From contig NZ_RQFG01000019.1 of assembly GCF_004769235.1 (NCBI RefSeq), forward strand, positions 868,001 through 932,000: DNA of 64,000 nt, written 5' to 3'. The DNA comes from Leptospira kanakyensis. GTDB taxonomy: Bacteria > Spirochaetota > Leptospiria > Leptospirales > Leptospiraceae. The notes below the pieces were generated by a model. That model worked only from the letters and a program-made list of their open reading frames with translations. It had not been told where the DNA came from and searched no databases. This document shows positions 26,753-36,173 of this stretch, piece by piece (the stretch's first letter is position 1; each line of letters opens with the position of its first letter). Position numbers and translations under genes: made by a program.

Positions 26753-27919
26753 ATGCCAGTTCTCCCCGAATGGATTAATTTTCAATTTCCTCCAAAAATT
26801 CACTTCGAAATCGATTGTGGATACAAACTCGGATCTTTTGTCAAAAACATTGGGTCTCGAGTGGTTCTTATCACCACACAGAAAGAACTAGAAAACGCCG
26901 AAGAACTTTCCATCATCAAAACTAGTCTCGAAAAACACGCAGAAGGTGTGATCATCTATGATGACATTGTTGACCGAGTTCATTTCAAAGATTTAGATTC
27001 CTGCGCTCACTTCCTTAGAATTTCCAATGCCGATTGTGTGGTGGCTTATGGTTCCTTTGAATCAGTAAACGCAGGTAAGGCGGCATCCCTTCTTGCTACC
27101 AATGATTTATTTGCAGAAGAATTACTCATCGGTAAAAAACAACCTAAGAAAAAAGGCCTTCCTTTAATTGTAGTTCCGACAAAACCCCTACTCGGAAACG
27201 AATGTTCTCCTTTCTTTTCCATCGTAGATGATAAAGATAAAAATAGAAAGTATTTTGCTCACGAATGGGCGTTTCCAGAACTCATTGTCTCTGATCCGAA
27301 AATTGGAGCCGGGATGTCTAGTTCCGAAACCGCAAAAACGGGAATCTCCATTCTATCAGCGGCCGTAGACAGTATCCTTTCCAAATATGCGAATGAGATC
27401 ACGTCCTCCACGGCACTACGTTCCATCGAACTTATCTCCAAAAACATTGTGCCAGCCATTCGGGAACCAAGAAACCTTGGACCGAAGAACTCCATTTATG
27501 CAGCAAGTTTACTTGCAGGGATTGCACAATCCACAAGTAGCCTTGGACTTTGTTATGCATTGTCACTGGCAGTAACAACCGTTACCAATCTTGATATCTT
27601 TCAAAGTATGTCGATCCTTCTCCCACACGTAATGGAATACAATCTCACCTCATCTGCTGGTAAGTACGTGATGATTGCAAGGGCTCTGGATGAAGATGTC
27701 ACCAATATTTCCGTGATTGAGGCTGCGATCAAAGCGGTAGAAGGAATTCGTAAAATTTATTTAGAACTTCGCATTCCTCAAAGATTGTCCGAATACGAAG
27801 TGAAAAAAATCGACCTTCCAGGGATTGCAACCTTGGCTGCTACCTACTCGTTTCTTGATTGTCTTCCTAGAGAACTTCCTAAAAATGAAATCGAAACCAT
27901 CCTTGTGGCTGCGTTTTAG
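26753..27919 (+). CDS. Degenerate iron-containing alcohol dehydrogenase homologue
   Basis: The 388-aa protein keeps the overall iron-ADH architecture (N-terminal Rossmann-like half, C-terminal all-helical half with ILLPHVMEYN). Three of the four metal ligands are replaced: the Asp is present (D206), the next His is Ser210, and the two later His positions read Tyr268 and Ile282. The GGGS and PTTAGTGSE-type motifs are also changed (AYGSFES and PTKPLLGNECSPF). It is unlikely to be a metal-dependent dehydrogenase; a binding or regulatory role is more plausible. Confidence 0.75.
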   Translation: MPVLPEWINFQFPPKIHFEIDCGYKLGSFVKNIGSRVVLITTQKELENAEELSIIKTSLEKHAEGVIIYDDIVDRVHFKDLDSCAHFLRISNADCVVAYGSFESVNAGKAASLLATNDLFAEELLIGKKQPKKKGLPLIVVPTKPLLGNECSPFFSIVDDKDKNRKYFAHEWAFPELIVSDPKIGAGMSSSETAKTGISILSAAVDSILSKYANEITSSTALRSIELISKNIVPAIREPRNLGPKNSIYAASLLAGIAQSTSSLGLCYALSLAVTTVTNLDIFQSMSILLPHVMEYNLTSSAGKYVMIARALDEDVTNISVIEAAIKAVEGIRKIYLELRIPQRLSEYEVKKIDLPGIATLAATYSFLDCLPRELPKNEIETILVAAF

Positions 27920-27925
27920 GTTCCC

Positions 27926-28171
27926 TTGATCCAACTGACGGAATTCGAAAAAAAACTATTAGAAACCTTTACTCTCAGTGATCGTGATGCCAGAAGATTA
28001 CAAAGAGTCATACAAGACCTATCGATTGTAGTCGGAATGGAACATGAAGAGATTTATGACTTCATGCGGTTTGGTGTGGAAAATGAGTTGGAAATTTTAA
28101 AAACAGATTATAATTGGGAACACTTTCGGATTCGAATTCAGAAAAAACTGAAAAAATCTCCACCCCTTTGA
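27926..28171 (+). CDS. Small helical protein of unknown function
   Basis: An 81-aa protein with a TTG start at 27926 just after the stop of the degenerate ADH gene; AGG lies five bases upstream. The product is mostly helical and charged with a possible helix-turn-helix-like segment (SDRDARRLQRVIQDLSIVVG). The stop overlaps the start of the FliG-C-like gene (TTGA), so the genes are coupled. No family recognised. Confidence 0.55.
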   Translation: MIQLTEFEKKLLETFTLSDRDARRLQRVIQDLSIVVGMEHEEIYDFMRFGVENELEILKTDYNWEHFRIRIQKKLKKSPPL

Positions 28172-29346
28172 TTTACAGGCAAGGAAACAATTACCATTTC
28201 TTTTTAGCCACTGCTGACTCTGTGGCTCGGTTCCAAACGGACAAAAACCCCTTCTACCCTATCCCAAAGAAAAAAATCCCAGAACTACCTTCTGTGACTT
28301 CCGACCCAATTCTTTTTCCTCAATTTTTATACGAGTTACAATACAACAGACAAACCTTTGTTTCCCAATCTGTTTTTACACCAACTTACATGGGTAGTAC
28401 GAAAGTCCCAAAAGATACAGAATCCAAACCAAAACCAGGATTTTTCCCGTTAACCTTTCAGATTGGCGGAATCCGTAACTCCCCATCCTTTCTTTACCGT
28501 GGAAAACGAGACAAGTTCCAATCGGCAAAGTATCTATCACTTAGAGACATCATAAACCCAGAACTCTCTGAAAACTTAGTGCGGGAAAAAATTGAGTCTC
28601 TGTATTTTGATGTAAAAAGTAAAACTTACCTCTTTCGTTTGGTATCCATTCTATTTTCAGGAACACCAAAAGAAGAAGAAACAATTGTTTCCAATTTATT
28701 TCGCCATGAACCAGAATTTGCCAAATTCTTAAACAAACAGATGTTTACTGTAGAAATGATTCCACTCATTCATGGAAACTTTTTACAAGAGATACTTCGT
28801 GACCACGACGAAAGGTATACCAAATCCATTCTCCCGAGTCTTTCCAAACCAGTCATGGAAGTGGTTCGTTCTTCTATCTCCAAAAACAAAATGAAACAAA
28901 TTTTAGATGGGCCATCAAAAAAACCTCCAGAGGGAGAAGATTTGATTTCCATCATAGAAACAGAACTCTTCAAACGATTTGCAAGGAATATCTATTACGA
29001 AGAAGGAAGTATCTTTACTTACCGGGAAAATGGCGAAGAGGAACGAAAAGAAGAAGTGTCCTTTACAGGTTCCGAAAAGTTTAATTTTTTTATAGATGGT
29101 CACTCGCTTCAGTTTTATGGACGTACAACCACCAAACTATTTTTTAAAACGAACGACTGGATCGATGCCTTACGATTTGATTTTTTCTTGTCTCGTAAAG
29201 AAATCGAAACAACCGAATTCCATCGGTTGCCACCGAACCTACTCATTGAAATTCCCTACTATACAACGGGAATTTTTCTTGTTGGTGGTGGGGTAACCAA
29301 AGAGAGAAAACCATTTGAATTTTCCCTTCTTTGGTTTGATTACTAA
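28168..29346 (+). CDS. Protein with FliG-C-like domain, not a flagellar switch gene
   Basis: I place the start at TTG 28168, which overlaps the preceding stop (TTGA) and gives 392 aa. The N-terminal 160 residues have no recognised domain. Residues about 180-280 match the FliG C-terminal pattern: EPEFAKFLNKQMFTVEM, then EILRDHDERYTKSIL, SKPVMEVVRSSISKNKMKQI and a final helix with RFARNIYYEEG. FliG-C binds the motor stator and FliM. The N-terminal FliG parts are missing, so this is a domain relative. The C-terminal 100 residues are beta-rich and unassigned. Confidence 0.6.
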   Translation: MIYRQGNNYHFFLATADSVARFQTDKNPFYPIPKKKIPELPSVTSDPILFPQFLYELQYNRQTFVSQSVFTPTYMGSTKVPKDTESKPKPGFFPLTFQIGGIRNSPSFLYRGKRDKFQSAKYLSLRDIINPELSENLVREKIESLYFDVKSKTYLFRLVSILFSGTPKEEETIVSNLFRHEPEFAKFLNKQMFTVEMIPLIHGNFLQEILRDHDERYTKSILPSLSKPVMEVVRSSISKNKMKQILDGPSKKPPEGEDLISIIETELFKRFARNIYYEEGSIFTYRENGEEERKEEVSFTGSEKFNFFIDGHSLQFYGRTTTKLFFKTNDWIDALRFDFFLSRKEIETTEFHRLPPNLLIEIPYYTTGIFLVGGGVTKERKPFEFSLLWFDY

Positions 29347-29352
29347 TGATTG

Positions 29353-29805
29353 CTAATGAGGAAAACTTTTACCTTGGAATTTTAAGGTTTGGCTTGTTGC
29401 ATTTTTTTCAATTTTTATATAGTTATAAATGTTATTATCGATGGCGACAGCTTTGTAATTGGTTCTTTTTCCAATCCAATCAGAATCCAATAAGATAGGA
29501 TCCGTAATTTCCAAAGTTACCATTTCAAATTCACAATCACCAGTCCAAACTAATTTATTTTTTACATACAACTGATCGATCACTCGATGAAAGTTGATCA
29601 ATTCCTCAGTGATTTCAACATGAATGACAAGGGTATTTTCACCAAAGTGAATTGTTTCTATATAATACCCTGGTTTAAATTTACAATTGAGATTTGGTTT
29701 CACCTTTTGGAAGTTAATCGAATCAAGCGAACTGATTGTTAAAAACAGTAAGAAAATGATTAGGTGGATTTTTTTTAATTTTTTCATCATTTGATTAACA
29801 TTCAC
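29353..29805 (-). CDS. Small exported protein of unknown function
   Basis: A 150-aa protein with a signal-peptide-like N terminus (IHLIIFLLFLTISSLDS) and a beta-rich mature part with two Cys residues. An upstream stretch gives a start at 29805; a later ATG could also be used. It lies between the plus-strand FliG-C-like gene and glpK. No recognised family. Confidence 0.5.
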   Translation of the reverse strand: MNVNQMMKKLKKIHLIIFLLFLTISSLDSINFQKVKPNLNCKFKPGYYIETIHFGENTLVIHVEITEELINFHRVIDQLYVKNKLVWTGDCEFEMVTLEITDPILLDSDWIGKRTNYKAVAIDNNIYNYIKIEKNATSQTLKFQGKSFPH

Positions 29806-29849
29806 ACTCTTTACCTAATAACCATTCAACCTTAGAGAACCGCACCAAA

Positions 29850-31346
29850 CTAATTTCCTGTTTTCACTCGTGAAATCGCCCAGTTCCATTTATCAATTTC
29901 TTCTTTTCGTTCCGATTCTTTCATCTTAGGCAGAAATTGGGTTGTTTTGGTTTCTTCTTTTCTAAGGCTAGCAACCGATTTAAAAAAACCACGTTCGAGT
30001 CCTGCAAGGTATGCGGCACCAAGCACTGTTGTATCAACATTTTGTGGTCGGATGACTTTGGTTCCGAGAATGTCTGCTTGGAACTGCATAAGCCATGCAT
30101 TCGAAGTGGCTCCCCCATCCACACGTAAAAACTTCAATGGTTTTCCCGTTTCTTTTTCCATGGCATGGGCAAGTTCATAGGATTGTAAGGCAATGGCTTT
30201 GAGTGCAGCTCTTGTGATCTGTGCGGGACTCGTGTCACGCGAAAGACCAAAGATAGCACCACGGGCTTCTTGGTCCCAGTGAGGAGCCCCAAGCCCAGCA
30301 AAGGCAGGAACAAAAACCAAATCATCTTTGGTTTTGATGGCCTTTACTAGTTTTTCAGAATCTTTCGAGTATTTGAAAAACTCTAAGTTATCTCGGAGAA
30401 ACTGAACCACTGCTCCACCAATGAACACAGATCCTTCCAAACAATAGACTGTTTTCCCTTCAGGACCAAGCGCAAGGGTTGTGATGAGACCTTGGTTTGA
30501 AATTCTAAATTCATCTCCCACATTAAAGAGTAAAAAACATCCAGTTCCATAAGTGTTTTTGGCTTCTCCAGGTTCTGTACAAAGTTGTCCAAAGAGAGCC
30601 CCTTGTTGGTCACCGACGAGAGAAGAAATGGGAATGCCATCGGGAAGTGATTTCACATTGGATGTGAATCCAAATAGGTTTTTTGAATTGAATGCTTTCG
30701 GAAGCATCGACATAGGAACTCTTAAAATTTCACAAAGTTCCTCATCCCATTCTTTGGTTTGGATATTAAAAAGAAGAGTTCTTGAGGCATTGGTATGATC
30801 GGTTTTGTGTTCTTTATGACCTGTGAGTTTGTATAATAACCATGTGTCGATGGTTCCGAATAACAAATCACCCTTTTCTGCTTTGGCACGAGCACCCTTT
30901 ACGTTATCAAGGATCCATTGGATTTTGGTTCCCGAAAAGTAAGCATCCAAAACAAGACCCGTTTTGTTTCGGAAATTGGATTCCAAACTTTGTTTTTTTA
31001 AGTCCTTACAAATATCAGATGTCCTTCTACACTGCCATACAATAGCGTTATACACTGGTTTGCCGGTCTTTTTATCCCAAACCACAGATGTTTCTCTTTG
31101 GTTTGTGATCCCAATGGCAACAGCATCTTTTGGGTTTAGATTTCCATTTTTAATGGCTTGCCCAATGAGTTTTTGAGTTTTGACCCAGATCTCTTCTGGA
31201 TCATGTTCTACCCAACCTGGTTTTGGATAGTATTGTTTGAATTCTTGGTAAGCAGAAGAGATTACTTTCCCTTTATCGTTAAAACAAAACGTTCTGATCC
31301 CTGTAGTACCTGCATCTATCCCAATAATATAACTTTTTTTTGCCAT
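29850..31346 (-). CDS. glpK: Glycerol kinase
   Basis: FGGY-family sugar/polyol kinase of 498 aa that phosphorylates glycerol to glycerol-3-phosphate. It has the N-terminal ATP-site IGIDAGTTG, the glycerol-kinase-type GWVEHDPEEIW and ITNQRETSVVWDKKTGKPVYNAIVWQ-type segments (written here in part), and the C-terminal VDGGATSNAWLMQ motif. The usual DQGTTS reads DAGTTG, a small deviation. It follows the MBL hydrolase gene on the minus strand with one base between. Confidence 0.92.
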   Translation of the reverse strand: MAKKSYIIGIDAGTTGIRTFCFNDKGKVISSAYQEFKQYYPKPGWVEHDPEEIWVKTQKLIGQAIKNGNLNPKDAVAIGITNQRETSVVWDKKTGKPVYNAIVWQCRRTSDICKDLKKQSLESNFRNKTGLVLDAYFSGTKIQWILDNVKGARAKAEKGDLLFGTIDTWLLYKLTGHKEHKTDHTNASRTLLFNIQTKEWDEELCEILRVPMSMLPKAFNSKNLFGFTSNVKSLPDGIPISSLVGDQQGALFGQLCTEPGEAKNTYGTGCFLLFNVGDEFRISNQGLITTLALGPEGKTVYCLEGSVFIGGAVVQFLRDNLEFFKYSKDSEKLVKAIKTKDDLVFVPAFAGLGAPHWDQEARGAIFGLSRDTSPAQITRAALKAIALQSYELAHAMEKETGKPLKFLRVDGGATSNAWLMQFQADILGTKVIRPQNVDTTVLGAAYLAGLERGFFKSVASLRKEETKTTQFLPKMKESERKEEIDKWNWAISRVKTGN

Positions 31347-31347
31347 T

Positions 31348-32304
31348 TCAAACCTCTATTTCCAAACCTTCATACGCCATAATGATTTCTAATTTACCAT
31401 GCGGATCAAACATCTCTTTGTATTTGAGAGCTCGTAAATATACCAAGTCTAATTTTTCATCATCATAAGAAGGATCATGATGAAACATCACTAATTTTTT
31501 AACTTTCGCACGAAGGGCAATGTCTGTTGCAATGGATGCGGAACTGTGACCCCAGTCGATTTTTTGAAGTGACTCTTCAAAGGTATATTGTGTATCAAAA
31601 ACAAGTACGTCTGCATCTCGGAAGTAATCAATATAAGTATCTATGTTTTCCATCTCTTCCAAATTGAATTCTGCATCAGAGGCAAAAATAATTGCCTTTC
31701 CATCTTCCATAAACCGATATGAAAAACTTCCGCCCGGATGACGCACTGCTTTACTAAAGGTTTGAATGTTAGGGCCAAGGGAGATAGTTTCCCCTTCTTC
31801 TAAATACTGAAAAGTTTTGTTGGCAGCATAGTGATCAAAAGATACAGGAAAGTGTGTGAATACAAACTGGTGTTCCAATCTTTTTTCTGCATCATTCATA
31901 CAAGAGATAAATTCAAAATGATTCCCTGGTAAAAATAGAGGAACAAAAAAAGGAATGCCTTGGATATGATCCCAATGTGTATGAGTTAAAATCCAATAGG
32001 CGTGCCCAGTACCTTTTCCAAACTCGGAGGCCATCATCTGGTTTCCCAATTCCCTAAGCCCAGTTCCCCCGTCGATGATGATTAAATTCCCTTCTTTGTC
32101 GCGGATTTCGACACAGGTCGTATTACCACCGTAAGTCGATGATGAAGAAAAACTTAAAGAATTAAGAAAACTATGAATACTTTGTTCGTTTTGAATGTCC
32201 GTTGGACTTGCCAAAGAGAGAATTTTTTCTATTTTATGTTTTACGTTTTCAGGCCGAATGGGTGAACCAATGGATCCGCGGACACCCCAAAACTTGATTT
32301 TCAT
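31348..32304 (-). CDS. MBL-fold metallohydrolase (phosphodiesterase-like)
   Basis: A 318-aa soluble protein that begins FWGVRGSIGSP, typical of a subgroup of MBL-fold phosphodiesterases. Metal-binding THTHWDHIQG and a later AVRHPGGSFSYR and ASDAEFN are present. The exact substrate is unknown. It precedes glpK and is divergent from the STAS gene. Confidence 0.85.
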   Translation of the reverse strand: MKIKFWGVRGSIGSPIRPENVKHKIEKILSLASPTDIQNEQSIHSFLNSLSFSSSSTYGGNTTCVEIRDKEGNLIIIDGGTGLRELGNQMMASEFGKGTGHAYWILTHTHWDHIQGIPFFVPLFLPGNHFEFISCMNDAEKRLEHQFVFTHFPVSFDHYAANKTFQYLEEGETISLGPNIQTFSKAVRHPGGSFSYRFMEDGKAIIFASDAEFNLEEMENIDTYIDYFRDADVLVFDTQYTFEESLQKIDWGHSSASIATDIALRAKVKKLVMFHHDPSYDDEKLDLVYLRALKYKEMFDPHGKLEIIMAYEGLEIEV

Positions 32305-32333
32305 TGCTCTTTTTCTAGAGTCCTTTTTTGAAA

Positions 32334-32352
32334 AATCAAACGTTTTTTGATT
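32334..32352. repeat. 7-bp inverted repeat between divergent genes
   Basis: The arms AATCAAA (32334-32340) and TTTGATT (32346-32352) flank a 5-base loop in the 85-bp gap between the MBL hydrolase and the STAS gene. It could be an operator for divergent control or a chance AT-rich palindrome. It carries no run of T downstream. Confidence 0.3.
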
Positions 32353-32389
32353 GTATTTGGTTCTTTCAGATGTTGTCTTAACTGAAGTT

Positions 32390-32707
32390 ATGTTTCAGTA
32401 TGAAATCAAACGTGAGAATCAAAAGGCCAATGTCCTCCTGGAAGGATCCTTGTCCCTTCGAGACACACCCAAACTGAAAGCAGATATCAAAACCTTAATT
32501 GACACACCTGAAATTCAGGAACTAGTTTTCGATTTTAAAAATTTGAGTTATCTAGACTCTTCGGGTATTGGAATCCTTCTCCATACCTATAGTTGGACCA
32601 AAGAAAAAAACAAACTGGTTCGCATCATCCATCTTTCGGAAGAAGTACGAACCATATTTACTGTTGCCAACCTACTGGATATATTCCAATTAAAAGAAGA
32701 AACCTAA
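32390..32707 (+). CDS. STAS-domain anti-anti-sigma factor-like protein
   Basis: The protein is 105 aa from ATG 32390. It has the STAS fold with the phosphorylatable serine motif YLDSSGIGIL, as in SpoIIAA/RsbV. The N-terminal strand sequence MFQYEIKRENQKANVLLEG fits the family start. Phosphorylated or not, such proteins control partner-switching of a sigma factor or another regulator; the cognate kinase is not in the neighbourhood. The SpoIIE-type phosphatase at 59-61 kb could act on such a protein. The last four bases overlap the end of pssA. Confidence 0.88.
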   Translation: MFQYEIKRENQKANVLLEGSLSLRDTPKLKADIKTLIDTPEIQELVFDFKNLSYLDSSGIGILLHTYSWTKEKNKLVRIIHLSEEVRTIFTVANLLDIFQLKEET

Positions 32708-33459
32708 ACCCGGTAGTCCTGGATGGTTTGGATGAGAAAGGAAACAATTCCAGAAAATACATAAAATCCCACAGCACCATACATCACGTAGGGCCATCTA
32801 TAAAATCCAATGGCGAGTAACAAAAGACCAAGCCCTATGATACTAATCCCTAATTTTTTCCAAGAGAAAAGCCCTCGGATCGCCACTTGTGGTTTGCTAT
32901 AACGAAGAGTCGAAACCATAAGAAGAGCCGTAATGACAAAAAATAGAACCGCCGTCCAAACAGGGACTTGGGATACAGAAAACACAAGAGGGAAAATTCC
33001 AATCACAACCCCTGCCACAGGAGACGGAAGTCCATTAAAAGATTTCGGATCATGTGCTACATTAAAACGAGCCAACCGATAAGCCGCACAAATCGGATAA
33101 AGAGCCGCAATGAACATCCCTAGTGGAAAATAATCAGGTTTGTCAAAGATATCGAGTTTGATATCGTAAAAGAACATTTTGTACGATAAAAAACCAGGAG
33201 CAATCCCAAAGGTAGTAAGGTCAGCAAGACTATCCAAATCAGCCCCAAGTTCACTTGTGCAGTTAAGAGCACGTGCGGCCATCCCATCAAAACCATCGAA
33301 TAACGCGGCCAAGATGATAAACACTCCTGCCAAAGTGTAAAGTTCATGGGAGTTGGATTGGGAGGGATTTGTTTCTGCGACAAGGAGCATCGAAACAAAA
33401 CCTAAAGTTAAGTTCCCTAATGTGAGTGTATTCGGAATCCAAGTTAATTTTAGTTTCAT
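32704..33459 (-). CDS. pssA: CDP-diacylglycerol-serine O-phosphatidyltransferase
   Basis: Phosphatidylserine synthase of the CDP-alcohol phosphotransferase type. The motif DGFDGMAARALN...GADLDSLADL matches the D-G-x2-A-R-x8-G-x3-D-x3-D signature. Several membrane segments make up the rest. The product supplies phosphatidylserine, the precursor of phosphatidylethanolamine. The start overlaps the end of tsaD by four bases; it is the last gene of the lexA-ctpA-tsaD operon. Confidence 0.9.
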   Translation of the reverse strand: MKLKLTWIPNTLTLGNLTLGFVSMLLVAETNPSQSNSHELYTLAGVFIILAALFDGFDGMAARALNCTSELGADLDSLADLTTFGIAPGFLSYKMFFYDIKLDIFDKPDYFPLGMFIAALYPICAAYRLARFNVAHDPKSFNGLPSPVAGVVIGIFPLVFSVSQVPVWTAVLFFVITALLMVSTLRYSKPQVAIRGLFSWKKLGISIIGLGLLLLAIGFYRWPYVMYGAVGFYVFSGIVSFLIQTIQDYRV

Positions 33460-34481
33460 ATTATTTGTTCAAAGTTTCGTTTGGGACTAACCTTAAAGTC
33501 GAGCCCCACAAAAGATTTTTGTTTCCAAAGGTGGTATCCAAGACATGCCACCATCGCTCCGTTATCTGTGCAGTAAATTTTTTTGCCAGGATAAAATAGG
33601 TCGAACCCTGACCTTTCCTTTTCTTTTTCCAGTTGGTTCCTAAGGGTTTCATTGGCAAGAACTCCGCCTGCCGCCACAACCGTTCGAATTCCCGTTTTGG
33701 CTATGGCCTTCCGGATGTTCCGAGTGACCAGTTCAAAGGCAGTTTTTTGAAAGAAGTAAGAGATCTTTTCCACCGGAGGATTTTCCGAGTGGGCTTTGAG
33801 ATAATATAGAACAGCGGTTTTCAGGCCGCTATAGGAAAACCGAATGAGATCTTCCCCGTCTTCTTTTAAAAGTTTGGGAAAAGGATTCCCCTCTCCTTTG
33901 GCCGGAATGAAAACATTTGCTTTTGCCTCTAAATAAGGGCCGCCGGGATAAGGAAGGTTTAGAACCGCACTGACCTTATCAAAGGCCTCTCCAAGCGAGT
34001 CGTCCCTTGTGTCGGCTAGTATTTGCAAATCACCAAATCCTTTGTAGAGATAGATAGACGAATTTCCTCCAGATAGAAGAACCCCAAGCCAAGGAAAGGG
34101 AGGAAGATCCCTTTCCAAACCAATCACTGCCAAGTGGGCTTCTAGATGATTGACTGCTACAATCGGAATTCCATACACAAGGGAAATACAACGAGCAAGT
34201 TGTGCCCCAATCATAAGAGACCCAACTAACCCCGGATAACTGGTAACAGCCACATACTCCAAATCAGAGTATTCGATCCCTGATTCATCCATCGCTACTG
34301 CAAGTAGAGAATTGATTTTTTCTAAATGGGCTCTCGAAGCAATCTCAGGAACCACTCCCCGATAAGGAGAATGGGAATCGATTTGGCTATAGACTTTTAA
34401 AGAAAGAAGATCCTTTCCATCGCGAACGATGGCAATGGAAGTTTCATCACAACTGGATTCGATTCCTAACCCGTAGGCCAT
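33456..34481 (-). CDS. tsaD: tRNA N6-adenosine threonylcarbamoyltransferase TsaD
   Basis: Makes the universal t6A37 modification in tRNAs that read ANN codons, together with TsaB, TsaC and TsaE. The 341-aa protein begins GLGIESSCDETS; it has VNHLEAHLAV with metal-binding His residues, GVLLSGGNSS and the C-terminal VAAGGVLANETLR. All are standard TsaD motifs. It overlaps ctpA by one base and pssA by four. No other Tsa gene is in the window. Confidence 0.95.
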   Translation of the reverse strand: MAYGLGIESSCDETSIAIVRDGKDLLSLKVYSQIDSHSPYRGVVPEIASRAHLEKINSLLAVAMDESGIEYSDLEYVAVTSYPGLVGSLMIGAQLARCISLVYGIPIVAVNHLEAHLAVIGLERDLPPFPWLGVLLSGGNSSIYLYKGFGDLQILADTRDDSLGEAFDKVSAVLNLPYPGGPYLEAKANVFIPAKGEGNPFPKLLKEDGEDLIRFSYSGLKTAVLYYLKAHSENPPVEKISYFFQKTAFELVTRNIRKAIAKTGIRTVVAAGGVLANETLRNQLEKEKERSGFDLFYPGKKIYCTDNGAMVACLGYHLWKQKSFVGLDFKVSPKRNFEQII

Positions 34482-35860
34482 TATTTTAAAATACGAATGG
34501 CTTCTGCAAGTTGGGTATCCAAATCCAATCTAGGTTTGGAATTAGAAGTACCGGCCCTCATTTCATTGAACAAAAATACACGAGTTACCGAATCAGAAAT
34601 GGTAATGTTTTCTTTTTTAAGTAAGCTCGCAAAATCATTCAGAGCCACTTCGTTGTATTCCGCATGTGTTTCTAAAAATGGTCGGATCAAATTCTTTTTA
34701 AAAAGTTTTTCCAAAGCATATTTTTCATCTTCACTAGCGGCAATAGGATTTACGATATAATCCGGTGTGATCCCTTTTCCATGGATGGAAACTCCAGAAG
34801 GAGTGTAGTATTTTTGGATGGTGATGGCAACACCTGTCCCACCGGAAAGTGGGAAAATGGATTGAACACTCCCCTTCCCAAAACTTTGGGTTCCCACAAC
34901 AATCGCACGTTTGTTGTCTTTTAAAGCACCGGCTAAAATTTCAGAAGCACTGGCGGATCCTCCATTTACCAAAATGGCAACGGGAATCTCTAAAAACTTT
35001 TTATCTTTTTTATCTGCTTTATAACTTTTTACAAGAACACCACCACGTCCTTTTACTGACACAATGTCCGCCTCGGGAGGTAAAAACAAATCGGCGAGGT
35101 CAATGGCTAAATCCAAAAGCCCACCAGGATTCATCCGTAAATCGATGACCAATTTTTTGGCCCCTGCTTCTTTCATAGCAGATACCGCAGAAGCAAATTC
35201 TTTTGCGGTGGTTTCTTTTCCCATAAACTGAACCAGTTTGATATAACCGGTTTCTGTTTCTGGCAGGTAATGCGACCTTACATATCGAATTTGGATGAGT
35301 TCTCTGACTAAGTTCACAACAAAAGGATCTTTGATTCCTTTTCTTTCAATTTTCATAGAAATCGAAGAACCCACTTCTCCTCGCATCATTCCAATTGATT
35401 CTGAAAGAGAAACAGACTTTGTGCTTCTGCCGTTGATTTCGATGATTTTGTCTTGGGGTTGGAGACCAGCCTTCCAAGCCGGTGTTCCTTCAATCGGAGC
35501 CACTATGATAAAAGCATTTTCCTGGAAACTAATCTCAACACCGATCCCACCGAAACTTCCTTTGGTTTCATTTTGTAATTCACCAAATTCATCTGTGTCT
35601 AAAAACCTTGTATGTGGATCACCTAAACTTTGTAAGGCGCCAAGAATGGCACCAGTATAGATTTTTTTCTCTTCTTGTGGGTCTACATAATCATTTTCAA
35701 TATAGGAAACTACTTCATGTAGAATCTGTAAGTATTTTTCCCCATCAGTTGAAATTGCTTTTACTTTTTCTGAACTAATAAAAAAAACAAGAGCCACCAA
35801 ACAGGCAGTTATACTGCCCCAAACCAAACGTTCAGAGATTTTAATTTTATTCATTTCCAT
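34481..35860 (-). CDS. ctpA: Carboxyl-terminal processing protease (S41)
   Basis: A 459-aa periplasmic serine protease: an N-terminal membrane anchor or signal segment, a PDZ domain (about residues 100-180, with GSFGGIGVEIS and PAWKAGLQ) and the S41 catalytic domain. The catalytic Ser is in GGSASASEILAGAL, the Lys in VGTQSFGKGSVQ. Substrates are proteins with particular C termini. It overlaps the lipoprotein gene upstream by 14 bp and tsaD downstream by one base. Confidence 0.93.
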   Translation of the reverse strand: MEMNKIKISERLVWGSITACLVALVFFISSEKVKAISTDGEKYLQILHEVVSYIENDYVDPQEEKKIYTGAILGALQSLGDPHTRFLDTDEFGELQNETKGSFGGIGVEISFQENAFIIVAPIEGTPAWKAGLQPQDKIIEINGRSTKSVSLSESIGMMRGEVGSSISMKIERKGIKDPFVVNLVRELIQIRYVRSHYLPETETGYIKLVQFMGKETTAKEFASAVSAMKEAGAKKLVIDLRMNPGGLLDLAIDLADLFLPPEADIVSVKGRGGVLVKSYKADKKDKKFLEIPVAILVNGGSASASEILAGALKDNKRAIVVGTQSFGKGSVQSIFPLSGGTGVAITIQKYYTPSGVSIHGKGITPDYIVNPIAASEDEKYALEKLFKKNLIRPFLETHAEYNEVALNDFASLLKKENITISDSVTRVFLFNEMRAGTSNSKPRLDLDTQLAEAIRILK

Positions 35861-36137
35861 AAATTGACTCGTATAGGCCTTTGTTTTCTTTTTTTAACAT
35901 TTCTTTGGCTTCAGGGATGGACAACCGGTATACTTCGCAAGCCTCTTCAAACAAAACACTGTCTGCCGGTGTAGGCCTTTTGGTATCTGCCATAAGACCC
36001 GTTTGGATTCGGTTTTGTGCAAACCGTTCCAATACACGTTTGAGATCATAAGTGTCAATTTCTTGTTTTTTGGGAGCGCAAGAGAGAAGAAGTGAAAGTA
36101 ATAAAAATGTTGGGAGAAAGAAGAGATGTTTCGACAT
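35847..36137 (-). CDS. Small lipoprotein between lexA and ctpA
   Basis: The product is 96 aa from ATG 36137, with a hydrophobic signal and a good lipobox LLLSC. The upstream part of the frame (to 36173) adds twelve non-signal residues and is less likely. The mature part has several charged helices and no known family. It lies 36 bases downstream of lexA and overlaps ctpA, consistent with one transcript. It could be an accessory of the periplasmic protease, but that is a guess. Confidence 0.6.
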   Translation of the reverse strand: MSKHLFFLPTFLLLSLLLSCAPKKQEIDTYDLKRVLERFAQNRIQTGLMADTKRPTPADSVLFEEACEVYRLSIPEAKEMLKKENKGLYESIYGNE

Positions 36138-36173
36138 CCCTTCTAAACTCACTCTGAACGGGGCTTTGGTCAA

